Below are positions 15,294 through 24,219 of a stretch of DNA of 38,194 nucleotides, piece by piece. The position numbers and the translations under genes are program-made. Under the pieces are notes generated by a model. That model did no database searches and was not told the DNA's origin. It saw only the letters and a list, made by a program, of their open reading frames with translations. Source of the DNA: Verrucomicrobiota bacterium (GTDB taxonomy: Bacteria; Verrucomicrobiota; Kiritimatiellia; Kiritimatiellales; Pontiellaceae); assembly GCA_024279685.1 (NCBI GenBank), contig JAJRRI010000161.1, forward strand, positions 1 through 38,194, read 5' to 3'. Position 1 is the stretch's first letter. Each line of letters opens with the position of its first letter.

Positions 15294-16812
15294 TGCGCCA
15301 GCACCCTTCTGCACCTTGAAAGAGTTTATCGGCCTCGGGCATACCCCACGCGTTAGGCGGATAGGCACAGGCTTTAAGCTGATCCAGATTTTCAAGAATC
15401 GGTTGCACAACGCTCCATTCGGCTTCGACCTCGTCGGAGCGGGTAAAGAGCGTCGAATCGCCGCGGAGGGTGTCGAGCAGCAATCGTTCGTAGGCCTCAG
15501 GTAATGATTTATTCCATGTGCCGGAGTAGGAAAAGTCCATGTTCACATCTTCGACCACAAAGCGCATGCCTGGCCGCTTGGTACCAACTTTGAGAAAGAT
15601 ACCTTCGTCGGGCTGGATGCGGAAGATGAGTGTATTGGGTTTGATGCCGGTGATATCGCACACATCTTCCTCGCACTCAACATGCTGGAAGAGCTGAAGC
15701 GGCGGAACCTTGAATTGTACGGCGATTTCGGTGGCCTTTTTGGCCATGCGCTTGCCGGTACGTAGAAAGATCGGTACGCCTGCCCAACGCCAATTATCGA
15801 TCTTTAACCGCAGGGCGGCGAAGGTTTCGGTTTGTGAATCGGGGTCGATTCGATCTTCCTCGAGATAGCTCTTCCCGGAGGTGTCTCCGCCGTACTGTCC
15901 GCGACAGACCGCATCAGAAATAGTTTCACGAATATCGAGCTTGGCCGCATTGAGTACCTTGACTTTTTCGTTCCGGATGGCCTCGGCGGAAAGGTCGCCA
16001 GGTGGTTCCATCGTCACGAGGCAGAGCAGCTGAAGGAGGTGGTTCGTGACCATGTCTCGGATTGCACCATATTCATCGTAGTAGCCCCCGCGCCCGCTCT
16101 CCATTCCCACGGTTTCCGAGGCGGTAATTTGAATGTGATCGATATAGCTGCGGTTGAAGACCGGTTCAAAGATGGCATTAGCAAAGCGGAACGACAGGAT
16201 GTTTTGTACGGTCTCTTTCCCAAGATAGTGATCGATGCGGTAGATCTGCGACTCGTCCAGCTGGCGCAATAGCGCCGTATTCCATGCTCTCGCGCTGGAA
16301 AGATCTTTGCCGAATGGCTTCTCAATAACCACACGCGTCCAAGGTTTACTACCGGCCTCGGAAATCAGTCCGGATTGTTTCAGCGATTCCACCGCCGATT
16401 CAAACAACGACGGAATAATTGAGAGGTAATAGAGCCGATTCTCAGGATAGGCCTCCACATCTTTGAATTTTTCCTTCAGTTCGGCATAGGCATCCAAACT
16501 GGAAATATCGCCTTTGTGATAGCGGATATGCCCCACGAAGCTCCGCACGGTTTCCTCGTCAACCGGCAACCGCGAAAACTTCTTGATCGAGTCGATCATC
16601 ATCCCGCGGAAAATATCGTCGTCATAGTCGCGCCGGGCAAATCCGACGATGGTGAATGCTTCGGGAAGTAGCCCCTGTGCATAGGCGATGAATAGGGCTG
16701 GGATTAGTTTTCGGTGCGTCAGATCGCCCGACGCCCCAAAAATCACGAGGGTCACGGGGTCATTCACGCGATTTTCGCCCATCGGCCCCCCGCTTTTGTT
16801 TTCACTACTCAT
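15286..16812 (-). CDS. zwf: Glucose-6-phosphate 1-dehydrogenase
   Basis: First enzyme of the oxidative pentose phosphate pathway, producing NADPH. The 508-residue product has the coenzyme motif GASGDLTHRK (26-35), EKPFG (164-168) and the active-site RIDHYLGKE (192-200) with its catalytic His. The start at MSSENKSGG is chosen because AAGGAG lies 7 bases upstream; a reading from 16857 would add 15 residues without support. It overlaps cutA by 8 bp. It is divergent from the LptF/G gene at 16914, with 101 bp between the two starts. No gnd or pgl is adjacent. Confidence 0.97.
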   Translation of the reverse strand: MSSENKSGGPMGENRVNDPVTLVIFGASGDLTHRKLIPALFIAYAQGLLPEAFTIVGFARRDYDDDIFRGMMIDSIKKFSRLPVDEETVRSFVGHIRYHKGDISSLDAYAELKEKFKDVEAYPENRLYYLSIIPSLFESAVESLKQSGLISEAGSKPWTRVVIEKPFGKDLSSARAWNTALLRQLDESQIYRIDHYLGKETVQNILSFRFANAIFEPVFNRSYIDHIQITASETVGMESGRGGYYDEYGAIRDMVTNHLLQLLCLVTMEPPGDLSAEAIRNEKVKVLNAAKLDIRETISDAVCRGQYGGDTSGKSYLEEDRIDPDSQTETFAALRLKIDNWRWAGVPIFLRTGKRMAKKATEIAVQFKVPPLQLFQHVECEEDVCDITGIKPNTLIFRIQPDEGIFLKVGTKRPGMRFVVEDVNMDFSYSGTWNKSLPEAYERLLLDTLRGDSTLFTRSDEVEAEWSVVQPILENLDQLKACAYPPNAWGMPEADKLFQGAEGCWRNE

Positions 16813-16913
16813 GGTAAAGCTCCTTAAAAACCGACGGCACCGTACACCTGCGCCCATTTCTTTTCAACGCTTGCTGTTCCCTGATTTTCCCGCTACCGTG
16901 GCTCCATCTTTTT

Positions 16914-17996
16914 ATGAAAATTCTACCCCGATACCTGTTCAATAATCTACTGAGTCCCCTCGTCTACCTACTCGTAGCCTTCACCCTGCTATTTATCATC
17001 GGCGACCTGATGGATACGGCCAGCGATTTTCTAGACGCCGGAACGCGCCCGCTGGAGATCGTCTATTACTACTCCTTGCGCCTGCCGAGCATGGTGATCA
17101 TGATTGTCCCACTCTGCCTCTTGCTCGCCGTACTCTACAGCCTCTCGCAACTCACACGTCATAGCGAAATCACCGCGATGCGCGCCTGCGGCATTAGCAT
17201 TTACCGCATCGTCCGCCCCTACCTGCTCATGAGCCTTCTTTGCCTGATCTTCACGGCGGGGGTTAACGAGTACACTGGCCCAAAATTCGCCTACCGCGCC
17301 GACCAATTCGTTAAGCAACAAACGCATTCCGAAGAGGATGTTTACCAAAAACAAATCGCTTTCAAAAACCCCAACGCAGGTCATGTCTGGTACATCAAAC
17401 AATTCGACACACGCAGCTTCACCATGGGAGGGATCAAACTGGTTCAACAGCGTGAGGACGGCACAGATCAGGTGATGTATAATGTAAAAAAAGCGCGCTG
17501 GTTAGATGCCCGCTGGTGGTTCGAGGATGGCGAAATCCAAACGTACGACGAAAAAGGCAACCTCGCGGGCCCCGCCGAGCCGTTCCAGACCCTCGAAATG
17601 CGACATCTTCCCGAGGTACCCGAAGACTTCATGGGCGAAATTAAAGATCCCGCCTACCAGTCCTCCATGGAACTCTGGAAATACATCCAGACCCACCAAT
17701 TTCTCTCCCCGGAAACCCTCACTAAATATGAGGTCGACTTCCACCATCGGCTTTCCATGCCCTTCGTCTGCATTATTATTAGTATGATCGGCATTCCCGT
17801 CGGCGCACACACAGGCCGTAAAGGCGCGTTCGCCGGAATCATGCTCGCGCTCAGCATGTTTTTCGGATTTTATGCCTTACAATTTACCTTAGAATATCTC
17901 GCTAAACAAATGTTCATCGCCCCGTGGGTCGGACCTTGGGGCTCCATTATCACCTTCTCCATCATTGGCGCCATCATGATCCACCGAATGCGGTAG
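16914..17996 (+). CDS. LptF/LptG-family LPS export permease (YjgP/YjgQ)
   Basis: Inner-membrane permease that with LptB extracts LPS. The 360-residue protein has the family layout: an N-terminal MKILPRYLFNNLLSPLVYLLVAFTLLF helix, further helices at about 55-75 and 100-120 (with ALLYSLSQLTRHSEITAMRACGISIYRI), a periplasmic beta region at about 130-260, and three C-terminal helices. SEITAMRACGIS is a hallmark of LptF/G. Only one such gene is visible here, whereas the exporter needs an LptF-LptG pair, so the other must lie elsewhere. I cannot say which of the two this is. A weak TTGCTG-17-TACCGT promoter-like pair precedes it. Confidence 0.9.
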   Translation: MKILPRYLFNNLLSPLVYLLVAFTLLFIIGDLMDTASDFLDAGTRPLEIVYYYSLRLPSMVIMIVPLCLLLAVLYSLSQLTRHSEITAMRACGISIYRIVRPYLLMSLLCLIFTAGVNEYTGPKFAYRADQFVKQQTHSEEDVYQKQIAFKNPNAGHVWYIKQFDTRSFTMGGIKLVQQREDGTDQVMYNVKKARWLDARWWFEDGEIQTYDEKGNLAGPAEPFQTLEMRHLPEVPEDFMGEIKDPAYQSSMELWKYIQTHQFLSPETLTKYEVDFHHRLSMPFVCIIISMIGIPVGAHTGRKGAFAGIMLALSMFFGFYALQFTLEYLAKQMFIAPWVGPWGSIITFSIIGAIMIHRMR

Positions 17997-18039
17997 TATG
18001 AGGCGCGATATCTATCCAAAACAAACCCCGGAGTTTCAT

Positions 18040-21000
18040 ATGAATCATTTAATTCGTTTAGGCCTAACCGCCTCTATCGCCCTTCTATTTACCCTCCCCC
18101 TTTCAGCGAAAGAGTTTCTCAGTCCAGCCCATTTTATTGAGCAGGCCGCAGAGGCAACGGCAGAGAAGTATCCTGATTCTGACGACGTACTGATCCATGA
18201 TTTCACTCAGGTAACCTATCAAACTGACGGCACCTCAGAGACGTGGAGCGACACGGCGGTCAAAATTCTCACCGAAAAAGGCAAGCGCGATAACCGCTCC
18301 CTCATGCGTAGCTTTAATATTTCCTACGGAACAAATACCTTTACCAAAGTGCAAGTCATCAAACCAGATGGCACCATCAATGAGATCGATATCGTCGCGC
18401 AAAGTAAAGTAATGGTCGATCCCAGCCAGATGAATGCAAACATCTACAACCCCAACTCTAAAGTTTTAAAGCTCTCCGTGCCGGGATTAGAAATCGGAGA
18501 CACGCTGCGCTACATCGTCCACAGCCTAAGAACCAAGACCGTAGTACCCGATACGTGGGGCGACTACCAAACGTTCGAACACAGCAGCCCCATTGAGCGA
18601 ATGACCTACCAAGTCATCGCCCCGAAAGCCCTACCGCTGGTCAAGATTGCGCTCAAGAGTGAAATCCCTGGCACGGTTACATTCACGGAACAGGTCCGCG
18701 AACCGAACGATCAAATTGTCTACACCTGGGAGGTCCGGGATGTGCCGCGCATGTTTGACGAGCCCAACATGCCCACGCGCTACACCGTCGTCCAACGTCT
18801 GCTCGTCAGCACAATGAACGAATGGGAGGACCTCTCTAAATGGTACTGGAAACTCTGCCTGCCACGACTTGCGGCCACCACCCCAGAGATGGAAACCAAG
18901 GCCCATGAGTTGATCGCCGACTGCACCACTACACTCGAGAAAATCGAAGCCATCTTTAGCTTTGTTTCGCAGGATATCCGCTATATGGGCATCACCACCG
19001 AAGAGGAGGCTCCCGGCTATGAACCGCGCGATGTGGACATTACCTTCGAAAATCGCTACGGCGTCTGTCGCGACAAAGCCGCATTGCTCGTTGCCATGCT
19101 ACGCATCGTCGATATCAAATCATTCCCCGTCATCATCATGTCGGGGCCAAAGAAAGACGAAGAGGTTCCACAACCCTTCTTCAATCATGCGGTCACCGCC
19201 GCACTCGGCGATAACGGTGAATATATTTTGATGGATCCTACCGACGAGAATACCAAAGATATTTTCCCCTCTTATTTGCAAAACATGAGCTATATCGTCG
19301 CCCGGCCCGAAGGCGAAACCCTTTTAACAACGCCCGTCATCCCAGCAACGGATAACGTATTAAACATTGCGTCCAGTGGATCAATCGACCCAGCCGGAAA
19401 TCTCTCCGCCAGCAACACGCTCGTCTTCCAAGGGATCAACGACACCATCTACCGCGGCTATTTCTCCAAAATTAAACCCGAGGAGCGCAAGCGCTTTTTT
19501 GAAGGACATCTCAAGAAAACAATGCCCACCGCCGAACTACAAACGGTGGAAATTCTGCCCAAAGAACTACGTGATACGTCGCAGCCGCTGACCGTAAAGC
19601 TGACCTATACCGCCGACAACCTACTCATCGAAGGACATGAGAATAAAATGCTCAGTTTACCCCAACTCGGGAGTTCGCTCGGCTACGCAAACTTCCTCCT
19701 CGGCCAGACCGGACTCGAAAAACGTACATACCCACTCTATACCCGCATGACCGCTGGCATCAACGAAACCCTCGTGCTCGAGATCCCTGCCGAACTTGGA
19801 ACCATTCATATTCCAACCTATAAAAATATCGATTCCAACGAACTAACATGGACTATTTCCGTCGCCCAAATGGAGGGAAAACTCATCGCCTCCAGCACCT
19901 TTTTACTGAACACCGTCGAGTTCGATCCCACGCAATACCTTGCCCTTAAACAAAACCTCAAAGAGATCGAATACAACCTGCGTAAAAAACTAATTTTCGA
20001 TGTTACAGCCGCCGAAAACGAGGCCGAGGCCGATGTCCGTATTTTAGAAAAAACAAAAGATATAGTCCTGACCGATTCTAGCCACTGGACAGAAACCACT
20101 CGAACTAAACTTGAAATCCTCACCTACTCCGGCACCAAGAAAAATTCCGAGATTAAAATCGGCTACAATCCCTCGTGGCAAAATATTGAACTAATTTCCG
20201 CCACCGTCACTCATCCCGATGGCACCGTAAAAAAAGTTCGGGAAGAAGAGCTCAATCTAATGGATTCCAGCTGGGTCGCCTCGGCCCCGCGTTATCCCAC
20301 CGAAAAACTTCTCGTTGTCAACCTGCCCGGTGTTGAGATCGGTAGTATCCTGGACTATGAGATCGTCTCTACCGTCAACGGAAAACCCTTCTTCTCCACC
20401 ACCCAAACCTTCAACGGCCACGAGCCGATCGACCGCAAAACCTTTACACTCACCGCCCCCGAATCACTCGTCCTGAACATCCACAATACCGGCATCGACG
20501 AAACCCAAACCACCAACAACGGAACCATTCGCTATACTTGGACGGCCGAAAATCAGTTACCCGTAAAAAAAGAGGAGAACCTACCTGCATGGTGGACCTT
20601 TAACCCCGCCGTATTCGTTTCCTCCAGCGATTGGAAGAGCTATGGAAACGAAGTGCTTAAACACCTACTAGCAGCCAGCAACGATCAGACGAAAACCATT
20701 GCACTAGCGAATCAACTGGTCGAAGGTCTAGATGGCGATTCAGAAAAGATCATCGCCCTGCGCAATTGGGTGGCTAAAAACCTACGCCCCGCCGGTCCGG
20801 ATCTGACCCGCCTCCCCTTCTCGGCCATGACTTCCGCTGACCAAACTCTGTCCGATCGCTACGGCAATAACGCCGACCGTATGATCGTCCTTCAAGCCCT
20901 GCTTAACGCCGTTGGATTCGAACCGGAATTTATCCTGACCGGTTCCCTTTCACTGATTCCCGAAGCCGCCGCACCGCTGCTCGCTACCCCTTCACGCAAG

Positions 21001-21804
21001 GCGTTCAACACCGTACTCATCCAAGTAAAAATTGATGGCACAACGATCTACCTCGACGGCGCATCGCAATATGCCGAACTCGGCACATCGGCCTATCACC
21101 ATCGTTCAATGCTCGATCTTTCTAGCGGAAAACTCGGAACCATCGAGATTCAGGCAGACAAGAAAAACCGCAACCACGCCCTCTTCGAAATCTCCATTGC
21201 CACCAACGGCGCAGCCGGCCTAACTGAAAGCATGGCGATCCAGGGAACCGCCTTCAAGGCCTTTCATAAAACCTACGCCGAAATCACCCCCGAAAAACGG
21301 CGGCGTCATTATCTCGAGCTCATCTCCGCAATCTCCCAGTCGGCCACCGCCGCCTCAGAGCTGACGACCGACTACGATACCTATCCCGGCCTATTGGAAT
21401 TTTCCGTGTCCGCAGATCGTTTCGCTGTACTTGATGACGACTATCTTTACTTCACCGCCCCGGGCAACCTTGGAAAATTGCTACAATACAGCTCCAACGA
21501 ACGCACTCTTCCATTAGCGTGGAATACGTATATAGATACTTCCATCGAAACCCGTATTATTCTTCCTGATGGCTACGAACCCGCCATTCTGCCGCGCGGG
21601 TTTTCGTGGCAAGCACCCGACGGTGCTGGGTTGGTAGAAGTGGCGGTGGAATACAGCCCGCTCGCTAACGCCATTCGTATTGTACGCATAGCCGACCTTA
21701 AACCCGCACTCATCCCCGCAGTCGACTTCCCCGATGTTCTAGAGGCCGGCCGGCGACTTGCCCATCCCGACATGCATACCATCCTGTTGAAAAGAAAAAA
21801 CTAG
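18040..21804 (+). CDS. Secreted DUF3857/transglutaminase-like protein with duplicated modules
   Basis: Exported protein of 1254 residues. I start it at MNHLIRLGLTASIALLF, which has a signal peptide ending about LSAKE and a GGAG site upstream. Module 1 has a DUF3857 region (about 45-200) and a transglutaminase-like domain with YGVCRDKAALL (Cys343), NHAV (His383) and MDPTDE (Asp399), a complete Cys-His-Asp set. Module 2 repeats this layout: DUF3857 from about 665, then YGNNADRMIVL where the Cys is Asn944, NTVL where the His is Thr991, and Asp1006 kept. The second copy is therefore probably inactive. The function in PVC bacteria is unknown; a cell-envelope role is inferred. It follows the LptF/G gene closely and may share its transcript. 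Confidence 0.85.
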   Translation: MNHLIRLGLTASIALLFTLPLSAKEFLSPAHFIEQAAEATAEKYPDSDDVLIHDFTQVTYQTDGTSETWSDTAVKILTEKGKRDNRSLMRSFNISYGTNTFTKVQVIKPDGTINEIDIVAQSKVMVDPSQMNANIYNPNSKVLKLSVPGLEIGDTLRYIVHSLRTKTVVPDTWGDYQTFEHSSPIERMTYQVIAPKALPLVKIALKSEIPGTVTFTEQVREPNDQIVYTWEVRDVPRMFDEPNMPTRYTVVQRLLVSTMNEWEDLSKWYWKLCLPRLAATTPEMETKAHELIADCTTTLEKIEAIFSFVSQDIRYMGITTEEEAPGYEPRDVDITFENRYGVCRDKAALLVAMLRIVDIKSFPVIIMSGPKKDEEVPQPFFNHAVTAALGDNGEYILMDPTDENTKDIFPSYLQNMSYIVARPEGETLLTTPVIPATDNVLNIASSGSIDPAGNLSASNTLVFQGINDTIYRGYFSKIKPEERKRFFEGHLKKTMPTAELQTVEILPKELRDTSQPLTVKLTYTADNLLIEGHENKMLSLPQLGSSLGYANFLLGQTGLEKRTYPLYTRMTAGINETLVLEIPAELGTIHIPTYKNIDSNELTWTISVAQMEGKLIASSTFLLNTVEFDPTQYLALKQNLKEIEYNLRKKLIFDVTAAENEAEADVRILEKTKDIVLTDSSHWTETTRTKLEILTYSGTKKNSEIKIGYNPSWQNIELISATVTHPDGTVKKVREEELNLMDSSWVASAPRYPTEKLLVVNLPGVEIGSILDYEIVSTVNGKPFFSTTQTFNGHEPIDRKTFTLTAPESLVLNIHNTGIDETQTTNNGTIRYTWTAENQLPVKKEENLPAWWTFNPAVFVSSSDWKSYGNEVLKHLLAASNDQTKTIALANQLVEGLDGDSEKIIALRNWVAKNLRPAGPDLTRLPFSAMTSADQTLSDRYGNNADRMIVLQALLNAVGFEPEFILTGSLSLIPEAAAPLLATPSRKAFNTVLIQVKIDGTTIYLDGASQYAELGTSAYHHRSMLDLSSGKLGTIEIQADKKNRNHALFEISIATNGAAGLTESMAIQGTAFKAFHKTYAEITPEKRRRHYLELISAISQSATAASELTTDYDTYPGLLEFSVSADRFAVLDDDYLYFTAPGNLGKLLQYSSNERTLPLAWNTYIDTSIETRIILPDGYEPAILPRGFSWQAPDGAGLVEVAVEYSPLANAIRIVRIADLKPALIPAVDFPDVLEAGRRLAHPDMHTILLKRKN

Positions 21805-21831
21805 GGCTTGGTTGAACTTCGGGTTTCAACT

Positions 21832-22239
21832 ATGAATGACCCCATGGTTATGACGGCGGACAAACTCAAGCAGGCACAACGGATATTAGAACAGCACCCT
21901 GCGGTTCTGGCCGCCTACCTCCATGGTTCCACCGCCCAAGGAACGGCACGGCCCGATAGCGATGTCGACATTGCCCTACTCCCCAACCCCGGCGAGCACC
22001 TTCCCCTGAAAACACGCCTTGGGTTTGCTGGGGAACTGGAATCCGTTCTGGGGTGCCCGATCGATCTCGGTGAACTTTCGACCCGCAACTTGGTTTACGC
22101 CAAGGAGGTGATCGAAAACGGAAAGGAAATATTCACCACCAACCGCTTTCAATCCGAACTGTTCGCGGCCACTGCACTTGCCATGTATGCCGAACTCCAA
22201 CAACAACGCAAAGAGGTTCTCGATGCCTACACCACCTAG
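21832..22239 (+). CDS. mntA: MntA-type minimal nucleotidyltransferase antitoxin
   Basis: Antitoxin of a HEPN-MNT module. Characterised members use ATP to AMPylate the partner HEPN toxin on a tyrosine. The protein of about 135 residues shows LHGSTAQGTARPDSDVDIALL, an exact GS-x10-DxD nucleotidyltransferase motif, followed by the usual LELVLGxPIDLxEL-like strand (LESVLGCPIDLGEL). I start at ATG 21832; ATGs at 21844 and 21850 and a TTG at 21808 are alternatives. Its end overlaps the HEPN gene by 17 bp, the usual coupled arrangement. It follows the DUF3857 gene but begins an accessory region. Confidence 0.88.
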   Translation: MNDPMVMTADKLKQAQRILEQHPAVLAAYLHGSTAQGTARPDSDVDIALLPNPGEHLPLKTRLGFAGELESVLGCPIDLGELSTRNLVYAKEVIENGKEIFTTNRFQSELFAATALAMYAELQQQRKEVLDAYTT

Positions 22240-22645
22240 CGACGTCCTACTCAACAAGGCCGCCATCATCGAACGCTGCATTCGCCGCATCAAGGAGGAA
22301 TATGCCGCCGCGCCAAAACTCGATAACCCGACCCATGCCGATGCGCTAACGCTTAACATCGAACGCGCCTGCCAAGCCGCTATCGATATGGCCATGCATC
22401 TGGTCGCCCAGAGGCACCTCGGTGTGCCGCAAAACAGCGCCGAGGCGTTCGATCTACTCGTCAAAGCCGCCATCATCCCGCCCGAGCTGTGCAAATCGCT
22501 CCGCGCTATGACTGGATTCCGCAATGTGGCTATTCACGAATACCAGGAGCTGGATGCAGACATCCTCCATTACATTGCCCAAAAAGGATTTTTGGATTTC
22601 GTCCTCCTCTGCACAGCTCTCGGCCTGAAGATTGAAGTCGATTGA
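22223..22645 (+). CDS. hepT: HepT-like HEPN-domain ribonuclease toxin
   Basis: Predicted RNase toxin of a HEPN-MNT pair, 140 residues and mostly helical. The motif RNVAIHEY is an exact R-x4-H-x-Y: the Arg and His form the RNase site, and the Tyr is the residue AMPylated by MntA in the characterised Shewanella system. The region before it, LCKSLRAMTGF, is typical of the DUF86/HepT family. The start at MPTPPSDV is set by AGAGG about 6 bases upstream. It overlaps mntA by 17 bp and ends 31 bp from the convergent PEP-CTERM gene. Confidence 0.9.
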   Translation: MPTPPSDVLLNKAAIIERCIRRIKEEYAAAPKLDNPTHADALTLNIERACQAAIDMAMHLVAQRHLGVPQNSAEAFDLLVKAAIIPPELCKSLRAMTGFRNVAIHEYQELDADILHYIAQKGFLDFVLLCTALGLKIEVD

Positions 22646-22676
22646 GCCTCCCTCTCGCTATCGCGGACAAGCCCGC

Positions 22677-23539
22677 TTAATCCAGACGGAGCACACGCTT
22701 ACGCCGTGTACGGCGGAAAAAGATTAACCCGCTCGCGCCAAATACCATCAACAGCACAGTTGAAGGTTCAGGAATGGCGAGGCCGGTGGTTTCGTGAATC
22801 CAATCCCATTCGTTATTGAGGGAAATGCCTCCACCGATGTCGCCGAATAGTCCGCCATAGCCTTCGGTAAAGGTATTCACGCCGACCAATGAGTTTCCAA
22901 CCAGCAATGAGCCGCCAGAATCGCCCGGACCAATGAGGCTTTCTATGTCATTGCCCAAACCATTCCCCGCATTCGGATCATCGAAGTCGAAGCGGAACAG
23001 GAAATCATCCAACTCATCAATCACATTGAAACCAAAGCGGCGGTCTGTGAGCGATGCCAAGCTAGTATATCCATAGTTTCCATACCCCGAACGACCGAAA
23101 CCCACCAACGTTGCGGTATCGCCCAACGAGAGCGAATCCCCAAGGATTGGAAAAAGAAGATCGGGTAGCGGATCGACGGATTTCCGAAACCGGTAAAGTC
23201 GGGGTGAATCATGTAGTTACTCGCCGAATAACTTCCAATCCCCGGAAGGTGGAGGTTGATCGAAAGCCCATTATCCACCAAACCGTCGTCATTAAAATCC
23301 ACATTATGCCCGGCGCTCAACGCCCAGTGCGGCGATAAGACCGTTGCCGATCCCCGATAGAGATAGCCGCCCGCCGAGATTTCTAGCGCACCGGAAAAGT
23401 TGAACAGGCCTTCGTTATCGAGGCGGTTGGATGGCGAGTCGGATGGAAGATCAAACTCTCCGCCCGCCAGAAGGGCATGGGCATCCTGAAACACTGCACT
23501 CAGTGCCCATCCGAAAACCAAAAGTCGAAAGAATAACAT
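22677..23539 (-). pseudogene. PEP-CTERM trypsin-like serine protease, one-base frameshift
   Basis: Two adjoining frames together give one secreted protease of about 287 residues. The first frame (from ATG 23539) has a signal peptide and TVLSPHWALSAGHN with the active His. The second has GDTATLVGFG, then GPGDSGGSLL with the active Ser, and ends in IPEPSTVLLMVFGASGLIFFRRTRRK, a PEP-CTERM sorting signal (PEP, helix, basic tail). The frames must switch near 23165, after NPSIRY, where the out-of-frame continuation DLLFPILGDS would supply the triad Asp. The total length of 863 nt fits one missing base. Its ATG overlaps the toxin stop at 23539. It may be a real mutation or a sequencing error; PEP-CTERM proteins need an exosortase encoded elsewhere. 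Confidence 0.8.
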
Positions 23540-23838
23540 TACTCACCCGCTCCCCGCTGACGCCAATATCCAAGTCTTTGATGCTCGTGGGCAACCGCCA
23601 GCACAATAATTTTATCGTGCCGGATGAAGTAGGGTAGATAGTAGGGAAAAACTGGGCAGTTGATCCGGCGGTATCCACCATCCCGTTCCCGATGAAGAAG
23701 CGGGTTTACTGCGATGTTCTGGAGAACAGATCCCACCTCTGCCGTGAACCGAAGCCCCAGCCCGGGTTGTTTCGATTCATACCACAAAGCCGCATCGAGC
23801 AAATCCCGATCCGCCTCTTCTAAAAACTCGACGGTCAT
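23539..23838 (-). CDS. ParE/RelE-family toxin
   Basis: Toxin of a type II toxin-antitoxin pair, 99 residues. The family pattern is visible: VEFLEEADRDLLDAALWYESKQPGLGLRFTAEVGSVLQNI, then RRINCPVFPYYLPYFIRHDKIIVLAVAHEHQRLGYW. The last part, VLAVAHEHQRLGYW, is the typical C-terminal ParE strand and motif. Whether it attacks gyrase (ParE) or mRNA (RelE) cannot be told; ParE is more likely by these motifs. Its ATG overlaps the antitoxin stop by 4 bp. Confidence 0.9.
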   Translation of the reverse strand: MTVEFLEEADRDLLDAALWYESKQPGLGLRFTAEVGSVLQNIAVNPLLHRERDGGYRRINCPVFPYYLPYFIRHDKIIVLAVAHEHQRLGYWRQRGAGE

Positions 23839-24071
23839 TCACCCAGTCTCTTTTCCAACGCAGCAAAAACCTCCGAAGCGGGGCGGGTCTTGGCCTTCCC
23901 GCAATCATAGCGCGCCATCCGCTCCCGAATCACACCATCCCACTTGCGCTCAGCCTCTTCCGAACTCAGGCCGTCATCGCTCTGTTCCAGAATGCGATAC
24001 ACCACCGTCAGCCGTTGATCCAACGGCAATTCCAGTGCTTCCTTAAAAACCCGATCCATTGTTGCTGTCAT
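23835..24071 (-). CDS. Antitoxin, addiction-module component family
   Basis: Antitoxin partner of the ParE-like toxin, 78 residues. It matches the small helical family of putative addiction-module components: MDRVFKEALELPLDQRLTVVYRILEQSDD, then EEAERKWDGVIRERMARYDCGKAKTRPASEVFAALEKRL. The start at MTATMDRV (24069-24071) is chosen because GAGAGG lies 6-11 bases upstream; a reading from 24197 has no support. The gene pair is ATGA-coupled. Such antitoxins often lack a classical DNA-binding domain. Confidence 0.88.
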   Translation of the reverse strand: MTATMDRVFKEALELPLDQRLTVVYRILEQSDDGLSSEEAERKWDGVIRERMARYDCGKAKTRPASEVFAALEKRLGE

Positions 24072-24135
24072 AATCACCCTCTCTTCACGGTTTTGAAGAA
24101 AAACATACCCTTTTCGCACAAAAAATCCAATTGCT

Positions 24136-24217
24136 TTATCGGGATGCATCCAGCACGGACAAAAGGTCGGATCCATATTTCTCGATACGGGCGGCATCGT
24201 GACCTAGATATCTAGGT
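24136..24217 (-). pseudogene. C-terminal fragment of an HRDC-like protein
   Basis: About 26 codons end in a TAA at 24136-24138 and read PRYLGHDAARIEKYGSDLLS, then VLDASR. The AARIEKYGSDLLSVL pattern resembles the last helices of an HRDC domain as in RecQ-like helicases. The upstream part is missing: the reading enters the intron remnant at a palindrome (24202-24217). This is a short match and the family assignment is tentative. Confidence 0.35.
24202..24217. repeat. Perfect 16-bp palindrome at a junction
   Basis: ACCTAGAT followed by ATCTAGGT is a perfect palindrome. It marks the point where the HRDC-like gene fragment on the left meets the truncated intron on the right. Confidence 0.6.
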
Positions 24218-24219
24218 GT

